Notes: generated by a model from the sequence alone, not told the origin. A DNA stretch of 9,501 nt from Dehalococcoidales bacterium (GCA_020354275.1 CP070645.1:295230-304730), one strand, 5' to 3'; shown: positions 1 through 6,683, counted from the first letter of the stretch. Made by a program: numbers and translations.

Positions 1-530
1 CATATTTGGGTGAGGTGGAGGTAAGTACCAGTGTGATCGGTTTCCAGAAAAAGGCCCCATACACGGAAGAGGTTATCGGTGAAGAGCCACTCAACCTGCC
101 TCCGATACGGTTCGAAACGGTTGCCCTCTGGTTTGACCTGCCACCCGGGGTTATCAGGGGAATGGAGGAAACCCGCCTGGACTTGGCCGGCGGGTTGCAC
201 GCTGTTGAGCATGCTGCTATTGCCATCCTGCCGCTGTTCGCCCTTTGTGACCGTAATGACATCGGAGGTGTATCCACCCCCCTTCACCCTGATACTGGCA
301 GGGCCCAGGTCTTTATCTATGATGCTTATCCCGGTGGCATTGGTATCGCCGAGAAGGGTTTTGACTTGTTGCCGGAATTGTGGCAAGCTACGTTAATGGC
401 AATAACCGAATGCCTCTGTCATGATGGCTGCCCCAGCTGCATCCAGTCACCCAAGTGTGGTAATAATAACAGGCCCCTGGATAAAGAGGCAGCCCGGGTA
501 CTGCTTGAGGGGTTGGTAGGCATAAAATAA
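1..530 (+). CDS. C-terminal fragment of MrfA/YprA-type DEAD/DEAH-box helicase (5' truncated by window edge)
   Basis: The reading frame is open from the first complete codon (position 3) to the TAA at 528-530, so this is the tail of a larger gene. The visible ~175 residues match the C-terminal zinc-binding (MZB/DUF1998-like) region of MrfA/YprA-family superfamily 2 helicases. Seen: an LGEVEV entry strand, ALWFDLPP, a GLHAVEHA segment, CDRNDIGG, a YDAYPGGIGIAE turn, and a cysteine cluster CLCHDGCPSC followed by SPKCGNNN (about nt 411-470). In this family the cysteines bind a metal, and Bacillus subtilis MrfA takes part in mitomycin-lesion repair; carrying that role over here is inference. The helicase core (Walker A, DExH) lies upstream of the window and cannot be checked. 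A TTG at position 6 is an internal codon, not a credible start. The next gene, lgt, follows after 113 bp on the same strand. Confidence 0.85.
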   Translation, partial: YLGEVEVSTSVIGFQKKAPYTEEVIGEEPLNLPPIRFETVALWFDLPPGVIRGMEETRLDLAGGLHAVEHAAIAILPLFALCDRNDIGGVSTPLHPDTGRAQVFIYDAYPGGIGIAEKGFDLLPELWQATLMAITECLCHDGCPSCIQSPKCGNNNRPLDKEAARVLLEGLVGIK

Positions 531-613
531 GCTCAAACTGGTTGTCTTTGTACATAGAATAGATCCTTGGGAGTAATTTGACCTGGGCAAAGTGCAACGT
601 AGGGAGTGAATTA

Positions 614-651
614 GGAGGGTATTCATAGTGTACTGGAGGGATTGTGATTGA
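614..651 (+). promoter_or_regulatory. lgt translation-initiation region with possible 7-codon leader ORF
   Basis: Two ribosome-binding sites lie in tandem before lgt. The first, GGAGGG at 614-619, sits 8 nt before a GTG at 628 that opens a seven-codon frame (V-Y-W-R-D-C-D) ending in TGA at 649-651. The second, GGAGGG at 635-640, lies inside that mini-frame and only 3 nt before the lgt GTG at 644, which is tighter than usual. The mini-frame stop overlaps the lgt start by 8 nt, a layout compatible with translational coupling. The motifs and spacing are seen; function is inference, and the mini-frame may be chance. Confidence 0.3.
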
Positions 652-1438
652 GATAGGTATCAACCCGGTGGCTTTTGGTAACGTGAGATGGTATGGCATA
701 ATGGTGGCTCTGGCTATTGCCATAATCATTGTTTGGGTGGCCTGGCAGGTGAGGAGGGGGGCGAATATCAAATATGATACAGTTTTTACGGCGGCTCTGG
801 TGGGTATCCCCTCAGGCGTGGTGGTATCAAGGTTAATACATGTTATTGACCGCTGGGATTACTACAGCCGGAACCTGGGGGAAATTGTCGGCGGTGATGG
901 CCTGACTATCTATGGCGCTGTGCTGGGGGCTGCTCTTGGCATCTGGGTTTACAGCAAATTCAGCAAATTCCAGTTCGGTTATCTCGCTGACCTGATAGCA
1001 CCGGGGCTGATACTGGCCCAGGTTGTGGGACGGATAGGCTGTTTAATAAATGGTTGTTGCTACGGCACGGTATGTTCCCTGCCCTGGGGGATCGTTTACA
1101 CCAATCCTGATAGTCTGGGTCCTCTGGGGATTGCTGTTCATCCCACGCAGGTCTATGAAATAATATATCTATTTATAATGTTCGGGATAGTCATGCTGTT
1201 CAAGGGACGGCTCAACCCCCCAGGTTCACTTTTTATGGTATACCTCGGGCTCTACTCTTTGTGGCGTTTCGGAATAGATTTCATGCGGGAAGGTACCTCA
1301 TTCCTGTTTGGTTTACACCAGGCTCAAATCATTGCCATAATAGTACTGGCTATTGTTATCCCTGTCCTGCTTGTTAAGACCCGGTGGGTAAAGGCGGGAG
1401 AGGGAGTTGAAACTGTAAAGGAAATTGAAAGTATATAG
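644..1438 (+). CDS. lgt: Prolipoprotein diacylglyceryl transferase (Lgt)
   Basis: Lgt is the integral membrane enzyme that moves diacylglycerol from phosphatidylglycerol to the lipobox cysteine of prolipoproteins, the first step of lipoprotein maturation. The 264-residue product has the usual family length and features: WYGIMVALAI in the first membrane helix (16-25), GLTIYGAVLGAALG (86-99), the signature GRIGCLINGCCYG (129-141), HPTQVYE (166-172) and WRFGIDFMRE near the last helices (207-216). About seven hydrophobic segments are apparent. The NGCCYG form of the signature is a known variant of the NGE form in E. coli Lgt. The GTG at 644 is the only reasonable start, because a TAG lies in frame at 626-628 and the N-terminus begins at the expected place. 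SKF-SKF at 104-109 is encoded by a tandem 9-bp repeat. No clear promoter is visible in the 113-bp gap upstream, so co-transcription with the helicase gene is possible. Confidence 0.95.
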   Translation: MIEIGINPVAFGNVRWYGIMVALAIAIIIVWVAWQVRRGANIKYDTVFTAALVGIPSGVVVSRLIHVIDRWDYYSRNLGEIVGGDGLTIYGAVLGAALGIWVYSKFSKFQFGYLADLIAPGLILAQVVGRIGCLINGCCYGTVCSLPWGIVYTNPDSLGPLGIAVHPTQVYEIIYLFIMFGIVMLFKGRLNPPGSLFMVYLGLYSLWRFGIDFMREGTSFLFGLHQAQIIAIIVLAIVIPVLLVKTRWVKAGEGVETVKEIESI

Positions 1439-1449
1439 GGGGTAGGGAA

Positions 1450-1635
1450 ATGATAGATATAGGCATTCTGGCTATTGTGGTATGGGTTGGGTGTTTCGTG
1501 GTGGTTGCCGTGGATTCAGTTTTTTGTAATATCAGTCCCTGGTTCTGGCGGCTGGCAGCCCTTTTTGGAGGGCCTTTTGTCCTGCTGGCTTATGGACTGG
1601 TCCGTGAACAAAGTAAGCAAACAAAGGATAAGTAA
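1450..1635 (+). CDS. Small two-helix membrane protein of unknown function
   Basis: A 61-residue frame starts at ATG 1450, 11 bp after the lgt stop, with a purine-rich GGTAGGGA just before it. Two hydrophobic stretches are visible, about residues 4-24 (from ILAIVVWVG) and 31-51 (WFWRLAALFGG to LAYGLV), followed by a short charged, lysine-rich tail (REQSKQTKDK). The WFWRLAALFGGPFVLLAYGL segment resembles the short membrane anchor that precedes phospholipase-D-type domains, but nothing follows it here. The position suggests co-translation with lgt. I do not recognise a family and assign no function. A longer overlapping frame at 1475-1759 runs into the end of recJ and looks like a shadow. The spacing, ribosome site and coherent two-helix pattern make it likely, but not certain, to be a gene. 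Confidence 0.6.
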   Translation: MIDIGILAIVVWVGCFVVVAVDSVFCNISPWFWRLAALFGGPFVLLAYGLVREQSKQTKDK

Positions 1636-1726
1636 TCAAGCTCTGCTAAAACCTGATCAAAGAGATAACCCGTCTATTTTTTACCTGTGCTCAGTTCTAC
1701 CAGCCTGCTACGGGTTTGGGGAGCTG

Positions 1727-3406
1727 TTATTTACTTGGTACGAAGTCGAGGATATTTAATCTGAGTCTTTCTTCACCACCCCAACGGTCTAGCTCCAGGT
1801 TGTAGACGATGTCCAGGGGAGGGGGTGTCTCAGCCAGATAGTTGCCTAATCTGAAACCTACGCTGTCCCATATACTCCCCTGCTGCTTAAGTTTTAACCT
1901 CAGGTGTTCTCCGTTGTTACCCATAGTGCGGTAATCGACGACTTCAACCCGGCGGCTGAGGAATACGGGTTCCGGGTTACCCTGTCCGAAGGGGGCCAGC
2001 TTCTGAATCATTGAATAGGTATTGCCCCCCATATCGGTTAGCCTGACCTCAGCATCTATATCCAGTCTAGGGCGTAGGTCTAGCCCTTCAAGCTGTGTAC
2101 TGGCCATATTCAGCAGTGCCTCCTCCAGGTGGGGCAGGTTCCTGGTCAGCAGGCTGAAACCGGCCGCCTGAGAATGGCCGCCGAAATGCGTAAAAAGGTT
2201 TTTATATTGAGTCAAAGCCTTGATAATGTTAAATTCGGGAATACTGCGGCAGCTACCGGTGCTTATCTTATTGCCGGTTCTGATAGCAATTGCCGGGCGG
2301 TAAAACTCATCAGTTAACCTGCCGGCAATCAACCCGATTATGCCGACGGGGTAATCTTCATCGCTGGCTATCAGCATCATCCGGTCTTCCTGAGCGGAAA
2401 CCTGCTCTTTTGCCTTGGTTAATGCTTTGGTGGTTATTCTTTGCCGCTCAGCGTTTTTCTGTTCCAGCCAGGCAGCCAGTTTTTTAGCTTCCTGCGGTGA
2501 GTCCGTCAACAATAATCTGTAACCGCCCATAGCATGCTCCATTCTGCCGGCGGCATTCAGGCGCGGGGCTATATTCCATGAGATAGTCTGGGCGTCAATA
2601 CCACCAGACTCCATCCCGGATTGGGCCATCATTTCTCTTATGGCCAGGCGTGGAGATGAGTTAAGCAACCTCAAACCTTCTTTGACCAGGTAGCGGTTTT
2701 CTCCCAGCAAGGGCATCATATCGGCTACCGTCCCCAGTGCCACCAGGTCGGCCAGTTCTCTGAGTTGCTCTTCCTGGCCAATGCCCTGAAACAGGGCTTG
2801 AAGTAGTTTGAAGGCCACACCGACACCGGCCAGTTCTGAGAAAGGATAATTTGAATCGGGTAGCTTGGGATCAACAACAGCATCGGCTGGCGGTATTATA
2901 TCCGGAGGTGTGTGGTGATCGGTGATAATGATATCAAGCCCCTTCCTTTTCGCCCTCTTTACCTCGGGCAGGGAAGTAATACCACAATCAACGGTAATAA
3001 CCAGGCTGACACCCTGCTGGCGAAGGTTTTCCAGGGCGGTATTATTCAGGCCATAACCCTCAGTCTGGCGGTGTGGGATATAAGCGATAACGTTGCCTTT
3101 CAGGGTTGTTAATCCCTGGACCATACAAGCGGTGGCGGTAATGCCGTCGGTATCAAAGTCACCATAAACGGCGATTTTTTCACCAGAGAGCAGCGCCCGG
3201 AAAATACGGGCTACGGCTTGATGCATACCGGGTAATAGAGACGGTTCGCCGGACAATCTCTGGTCGGCGGCGATGAATGAATCCAGCTGAGTTAAATCGG
3301 TGAGCCCACGGTTATAGAGTATCTGTGATATCAGCCGGGGGAAATCTGCTATGTCTAAATGACTATCGGGGATGGGCGGCAGTATATTCCAGCGGCTATG
3401 GCTCAA
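1727..3406 (-). CDS. recJ: Single-stranded-DNA-specific 5'-3' exonuclease RecJ
   Basis: RecJ degrades single-stranded DNA 5' to 3' in recombinational repair, mismatch repair and base-excision repair, using a Mn/Mg-dependent DHH active site in the cytoplasm. The 559-residue product is close to the usual length (E. coli about 577) and has the expected order. The DHH domain has YGDFDTDG (81-88), VDCGI (139-143), TDHHTP (162-167), LAGVGVAFK (192-200) and ALGTVADMMPL (223-233). It is followed by PRLNAAGRM (281-289), the DHHA1 domain with GIIGLIAGRL (355-364), SCRSIPEFNI (385-394) and GGHSQAAGF (409-417), and an OB-fold part with APFGQGNPEPVF (471-482). All metal-binding aspartates and histidines appear intact. 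The start is TTG at 3406, only 2 nt after the fabF stop, with GAGGT (3417-3413) 6 nt upstream inside the last fabF codons. This suggests co-transcription and translational coupling with fabF. Confidence 0.95.
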   Translation of the reverse strand: MSHSRWNILPPIPDSHLDIADFPRLISQILYNRGLTDLTQLDSFIAADQRLSGEPSLLPGMHQAVARIFRALLSGEKIAVYGDFDTDGITATACMVQGLTTLKGNVIAYIPHRQTEGYGLNNTALENLRQQGVSLVITVDCGITSLPEVKRAKRKGLDIIITDHHTPPDIIPPADAVVDPKLPDSNYPFSELAGVGVAFKLLQALFQGIGQEEQLRELADLVALGTVADMMPLLGENRYLVKEGLRLLNSSPRLAIREMMAQSGMESGGIDAQTISWNIAPRLNAAGRMEHAMGGYRLLLTDSPQEAKKLAAWLEQKNAERQRITTKALTKAKEQVSAQEDRMMLIASDEDYPVGIIGLIAGRLTDEFYRPAIAIRTGNKISTGSCRSIPEFNIIKALTQYKNLFTHFGGHSQAAGFSLLTRNLPHLEEALLNMASTQLEGLDLRPRLDIDAEVRLTDMGGNTYSMIQKLAPFGQGNPEPVFLSRRVEVVDYRTMGNNGEHLRLKLKQQGSIWDSVGFRLGNYLAETPPPLDIVYNLELDRWGGEERLRLNILDFVPSK

Positions 3407-3408
3407 GC

Positions 3409-4671
3409 CTATACCTCGGTATATTTTCGGAGGATAAGCACTGAATTGTGACCACCAAAACCGAAGGAGTTGGTCAGGGCTGTGGTCACTTCAGATTTAC
3501 GGGCCGTATTGGGCACGTAATCCAGATCACATTCGGGATCAGGGTTGGTAAGGTTAATCGTTGGCGGTATTACCCCCTGTTGGATGGCCATAACACAGGC
3601 AGATGCCTCGATAGCACCGGCGGCACCGATGAGGTGCCCCAGCATCGACTTTGTGGAACTAACGGCGAGACGGTAGGCATGTTCACCAAATACAGTCTTA
3701 ATGGCTATGGTTTCAGTCTTGTCGTTCAGCGGTGTTGATGTACCGTGGGCATTAATATAATCAATTTCATTTGGTTCAATTCCGGCTTTGTTCAGTGCTT
3801 GTGTCATTGCTTTGACGGCACCATAGCCATTCTCCACCGGTTGGGTGATGTGGAAAGCGTCAGCGCTGGCTCCATAAGCCAGGATTTCGGCAAGGATTTT
3901 AGCTCCCCGTTTTTGAGCATGGTCTAGGCTCTCGAGGACGAAGAGGCAAGCACCTTCGCTCATAACGAAGCCGTCACGCTCACTGTCAAAGGGACGGGAA
4001 GCCCGCTGCGGGTCATCATTCCTGGTAGAGATAGCCCGTAAGGCGTTAAAACCAGCAACACCGATGGGAGTGATGGTTGACTCGCTGCCACCGGCTAATG
4101 CTGCCGGGGTGTCACCCCGTTTGATGAGTTCGAAGGCTACCCCGATGGCGTCGGAACTGCTGGAGCAGGCTGATGTGGTGCATAAATTAAGCCCTTTAAT
4201 GCCCAGAGCAATTGATATCTGTGCTGCCGCCATATCAGATATCATCATGGGGACCAGGAACGGGCTTACCTTGCTGGCTCCTTTTTCGAATAGTACTCGG
4301 TGCTGTTCATAAAGCGTTGTCAGCCCTCCTATTCCGCTGCCTACAACGATGGCAATGGTATCTTCGTTGGTGGAGTCTATTGTCAGTCCGGAATGCTTTA
4401 CTGCCTCCTGGCTGGCGGCAACGGATAGCTGGGCGAAACGGTCCATCCGGCGGGAGTCCTTGCGGTTGATATAGTTGTCCGGGTCAAACCCCTTTACCTC
4501 ACCAGCAAACTTGGTCTCCAAACCTTCGGTTTCACACAGGGTGATATAATCGATGCCTGATTTACCCGAAATAAGGCCTTCCCAGGTAGTGGGTGTATCC
4601 AGTCCCAGCGGTGATAGAGTGCCTATCCCGGTTACTACCACTCTATTGCCGTTATTAATTTTGCTTGTCAA
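3409..4671 (-). CDS. fabF: 3-oxoacyl-[acyl-carrier-protein] synthase II (KAS II, FabF)
   Basis: FabF condenses malonyl-ACP with a growing acyl-ACP in type II fatty-acid elongation. The 420-residue protein (E. coli FabF about 413) has the full thiolase-fold triad: Cys169 in TSACSSSSDAI, His309 in NAHGTSTPLND and His346 in STKSMLGHLIGAAG, with Lys341 and the C-terminal GFGGHNS loop (404-410). The N-terminus RVVVTGIGTLSPLG fits the family. The cysteine loop is serine-rich instead of the common ACATGT(H) form, but the nucleophile is present. The start is TTG at 4671, with a strong AGGAGG (4682-4677) 5 nt upstream. No acyl-carrier-protein gene is adjacent, although fabF often sits next to acpP; instead recJ follows 2 nt downstream. 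A good sigma-70-type promoter lies about 120 nt upstream, leaving a leader of about 110 nt. Confidence 0.95.
   Translation of the reverse strand: MTSKINNGNRVVVTGIGTLSPLGLDTPTTWEGLISGKSGIDYITLCETEGLETKFAGEVKGFDPDNYINRKDSRRMDRFAQLSVAASQEAVKHSGLTIDSTNEDTIAIVVGSGIGGLTTLYEQHRVLFEKGASKVSPFLVPMMISDMAAAQISIALGIKGLNLCTTSACSSSSDAIGVAFELIKRGDTPAALAGGSESTITPIGVAGFNALRAISTRNDDPQRASRPFDSERDGFVMSEGACLFVLESLDHAQKRGAKILAEILAYGASADAFHITQPVENGYGAVKAMTQALNKAGIEPNEIDYINAHGTSTPLNDKTETIAIKTVFGEHAYRLAVSSTKSMLGHLIGAAGAIEASACVMAIQQGVIPPTINLTNPDPECDLDYVPNTARKSEVTTALTNSFGFGGHNSVLILRKYTEV
3413..3417 (-). promoter_or_regulatory. Ribosome-binding site for recJ inside the fabF 3' end
   Basis: On the minus strand GAGGT precedes the TTG at 3406 by 6 nt and overlaps the Glu-Val codons that end fabF. 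It supports the non-ATG start of recJ and ties its translation to ribosomes finishing fabF. Confidence 0.6.
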
Positions 4672-4676
4672 GCTAA

Positions 4677-4682
4677 CCTCCT
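4677..4682 (-). promoter_or_regulatory. Ribosome-binding site deciding the TTG start of fabF
   Basis: On the minus strand a perfect AGGAGG sits 5 nt before the TTG at 4671. This fixes the fabF start, since there is no ATG nearby that would keep the conserved N-terminal strand RVVVTGIG at its normal distance. Confidence 0.75.
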
Positions 4683-4689
4683 ATTTTCA

Positions 4690-4738
4690 ACCCCATATTT
4701 GGAAATAATGTTTCTGTGGGATTACCCCATTTTGGGGG
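4690..4738. repeat. Two imperfect direct repeats in the fabF leader, with a G/C stem
   Basis: On the plus strand ACCCCATATTTGG (4690-4702) and ACCCCATTTTGGG (4724-4736) are near copies whose starts are 34 bp apart. The second copy is also a small hairpin (CCCC, AT-rich loop, GGGG). On the fabF transcript its C-run could pair either with the adjacent G-run or with the GGGGTT of the first copy, close to the ribosome site. The repeats are seen; a role as operator or RNA switch is inference. Confidence 0.4.
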
Positions 4739-4765
4739 TTAGTTCCAGGTTTCTTATTGCCTGAT

Positions 4766-4795
4766 TTGCTCTCCTTGGGATTAGGTTAGTATAAT
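4766..4795 (+). promoter_or_regulatory. Putative promoter for mtaB
   Basis: A perfect TATAAT at 4790-4795 lies after a weak -35 (TTGCTC, 4766-4771, 18-bp spacer). The expected start is near 4802, about 96 nt before the mtaB ATG. It shares base pairs with the minus-strand fabF -10, so the two promoters should not be occupied at once. The weak -35 lowers confidence. Confidence 0.4.
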
Positions 4796-4817
4796 GTATT
4801 TTCAGCCGGGTAGTCAA
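4788..4817 (-). promoter_or_regulatory. Sigma-70-type promoter for fabF-recJ
   Basis: Reading the minus strand, TTGACT (4817-4812, 5 of 6 consensus) is followed after 18 bp by TATACT (4793-4788, 5 of 6). The expected transcript start is near 4781, giving a leader of about 110 nt before fabF. The -10 overlaps that of the opposite-direction promoter. Confidence 0.6.
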
Positions 4818-4858
4818 TATTCAGCTTGAGGATTATCTATTTTCACGGGTAGCAAAAG

Positions 4859-4897
4859 ACCGGTTAATTGGGCAGGGTTGGGTTAATAATTACCGGT
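4859..4897 (+). promoter_or_regulatory. Inverted repeat abutting the mtaB start codon
   Basis: ACCGGTTAATT (4859-4869) and AATTACCGGT (4888-4897) are reverse complements apart from one bulged base, separated by an 18-nt loop. The right arm ends at the base before the ATG at 4898. In RNA it would form a stem over the initiation region; in DNA it could be a protein-binding dyad. No T-run follows, so it is not a terminator. Confidence 0.4.
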
Positions 4898-6160
4898 ATG
4901 AATATCGCTATAGAGACTCTGGGATGTAAGCTGAATCAGGCAGAGACCGAGTTACTGGCCAGGCAGTTTCTGAAGGCTGGCTACAGGCTGGTGTCTGCCA
5001 CCGATGCGGCTGATATTTATATCTTGAACACCTGCACTGTTACCAGTATTGCTGATGCCAAATCCCGTCACCTGCTGAGACTGGCTCACCGGCAAAATCC
5101 TGATGCAGTGCTGGTGGCCACCGGCTGTTATGCTCAACGGGCACCTGCTGAACTGGCCCAAATCGAAGGGGTTGCCCTTGTTACCGGTAATGAAGATAAA
5201 CCGGAACTATTGCAGCGGCTCAAGGAATCTGGTTACCTAGAAAACCACTCCGCTGTCCCGGAAAACGCCCTCGGGCACCCTCATCCTGCATTCAGGACGC
5301 GGGCATTTATCAAGGTGCAGGAAGGCTGTAGTAGCTTTTGCTCATATTGTGTCGTACCCCTAGTCAGAGTAAAGGAAAAAAGCCTGGCTGCTGACCGGGT
5401 AATCGGTGAAATAAATAAGCGAATAGCCAGCGGGTACAGGGAGGTGGTGCTAACCGGGACCAAGATCGGCTCTTATAACGATGATGGAGTTACACTTCAG
5501 GGTTTACTGGAGCGTATTCTGGGAGAGACTGATATCGCCAGATTGAGGTTGTCTTCCCTGCAACCGCAGGAGATTACAACGGGTCTTCTTCATCTCTGGC
5601 GTAATGAAAGGCTCTGCCCTCATTTTCATCTTTCCCTGCAGAGCGGTTGTGGTACGGTGCTGAAGAGAATGGGGCGGCGTTATACAACTGCTGATTATCA
5701 GAGGGTGCTGGAGCTAATAAGGAACCTGGTGCCTGATGCCGCCATTACCACTGATGTTATTACTGGTTTTCCCGGTGAGACAGATGCGGAGTTTGCCGAA
5801 AGCTACCAGCTCTGCCAACAGTTAGCCTTCGCCAGGATTCACGTATTTCCCTATTCGCCACGTAGCGGTACAAAGGCTGCCCGTCTTCCCGATCAGGTTG
5901 ACCACTTGGGGAAAAAACAACGGGCTCAGCAGATGCTAACCCTGGCAAAATCAAGCTCCCAGAATTTCAATCAGCGGTTTCTGGGCAGGATTATGACGGT
6001 ATTATGGGAGAACCAGTCTGGCGGATTATGGTCAGGCCTTACCGGTAACTATATAAAGGTTTATTGTGAAAGCAACAAAGAACTGACTAGTCAAATATTA
6101 CCGGTGAAGCTAGAAGAACTCTATAATAGGGATAGAGTTTGGGGGCAGATATTATTTTAG
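4898..6160 (+). CDS. mtaB: tRNA (N6-threonylcarbamoyladenosine(37)-C2)-methylthiotransferase MtaB
   Basis: MtaB is a radical-SAM enzyme that adds a methylthio group to t6A at position 37 of ANN-decoding tRNAs. The 420-residue product has the three-part layout of methylthiotransferases. The N-terminal UPF0004 domain has Cys10, Cys46 and Cys77 (in TLGCKLNQ, LNTCTVT and ATGCYAQR). The radical-SAM core has CSSFCSYC (144-151), LSSLQPQEI (218-226), HFHLSLQSG (242-250) and TDVITGFPGET, and a TRAM-like tail follows. The LGCKLNQ form and SSLQP stretch favour MtaB over MiaB or RimO. I chose ATG 4898 because it puts the conserved start (MNIAIETLGC) in register; an in-frame TTG at 4868 would add ten residues. 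Its ribosome site is weak. Oddities: RV replaces the usual RG after the CxxxCxxC motif (R157-V158), and Gly252 replaces the common Asp or Asn after LQSGC. The last 9 bp overlap the convergent GNAT gene. Confidence 0.92.
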   Translation: MNIAIETLGCKLNQAETELLARQFLKAGYRLVSATDAADIYILNTCTVTSIADAKSRHLLRLAHRQNPDAVLVATGCYAQRAPAELAQIEGVALVTGNEDKPELLQRLKESGYLENHSAVPENALGHPHPAFRTRAFIKVQEGCSSFCSYCVVPLVRVKEKSLAADRVIGEINKRIASGYREVVLTGTKIGSYNDDGVTLQGLLERILGETDIARLRLSSLQPQEITTGLLHLWRNERLCPHFHLSLQSGCGTVLKRMGRRYTTADYQRVLELIRNLVPDAAITTDVITGFPGETDAEFAESYQLCQQLAFARIHVFPYSPRSGTKAARLPDQVDHLGKKQRAQQMLTLAKSSSQNFNQRFLGRIMTVLWENQSGGLWSGLTGNYIKVYCESNKELTSQILPVKLEELYNRDRVWGQILF

Positions 6161-6649
6161 TACTGTAGTACCCAGCACTACCGAGGTCTCTACCTGGCGC
6201 CGCGGGATGTCCCAGTAAGTATTGAGCAGCTCATCCTTATCGGGCAACAGGGTAAAACCGTGCTTCTGGTAGAAGTCAAGTGCCCAGTAGGCGTCAGCCC
6301 AGGTACCTACCAGCAACCGGGGCGTGGTCACCCTTTCTTTCAGGTATTTGAGGAGGTTACTGCCTATTCCCTGTCTCTGCCATTGTGGTAGTACGTAAGC
6401 GTGACGGATAAGGGTGACATCCTGAATCGGTTCAATTCCCATAACGGCAACCAGACCGTTGCTGATTTCCCTGCCGTAGAAACTCACCCGTTTCATCTCC
6501 TGCGCGAGTTCGTCCCGGCTCATATACGGTTGATGGTAGCAGTCGGCCGGTATCACCCCTTGATAAACCTTGGCTGATTCGTTGATAATGTAATATATTG
6601 TTTCGCGGTCACTTTGTTGACATTTGCGGATTATATGTCTGTTAGCCAT
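6152..6649 (-). CDS. GNAT-family N-acetyltransferase
   Basis: A 165-residue protein with the single-domain Gcn5-related acetyltransferase fold, which moves an acetyl group from acetyl-CoA to an amine; the substrate cannot be read from the sequence. The acetyl-CoA pyrophosphate-binding motif A is clear: HAYVLPQWQRQGIGSNLLKYL around 83-103, with QRQGIG at 91-96. A following WALDFYQKHGF (122-132) is the usual motif B. The C-terminal part, with YWDIPRRQVETSVVL, resembles a subfamily I recall from Chloroflexota and archaea, and may include the substrate loop. The start is ATG 6649 with no obvious ribosome site and a predicted short leader (about 28 nt). The gene converges with mtaB and overlaps it by 9 bp at the 3' ends. 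It is probably transcribed alone from an extended -10 promoter. Confidence 0.88.
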   Translation of the reverse strand: MANRHIIRKCQQSDRETIYYIINESAKVYQGVIPADCYHQPYMSRDELAQEMKRVSFYGREISNGLVAVMGIEPIQDVTLIRHAYVLPQWQRQGIGSNLLKYLKERVTTPRLLVGTWADAYWALDFYQKHGFTLLPDKDELLNTYWDIPRRQVETSVVLGTTVLK

Positions 6650-6683
6650 ATTGTAACCAGGTGGTAGTAGAATTTTAGTGTAT

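Noticed and set aside
541..606. TTGTCT/TAGAAT and TTGACC strings upstream of lgt as a promoter.
   Set aside because: Spacing is 7 bp in the first case, and the second has no -10 at the right distance.
1667..1716. Inverted repeat AACCCGT ... ACGGGTT between the small membrane-protein gene and recJ, considered as a bidirectional terminator.
   Set aside because: Only 7 bp with a 36-nt loop, and no T-run follows either arm directly; the T-run lies inside the loop. Too weak to call.
1475..1759. 94-residue plus-strand frame overlapping the small membrane-protein gene and the end of recJ.
   Set aside because: No good ribosome site, no coherent helix pattern, and it reads into antisense recJ; the 1450-1635 frame explains the region better.
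4868..4897. TTG at 4868 as the mtaB start.
   Set aside because: It adds ten residues with no family match and no ribosome site; ATG 4898 gives the conserved N-terminus.
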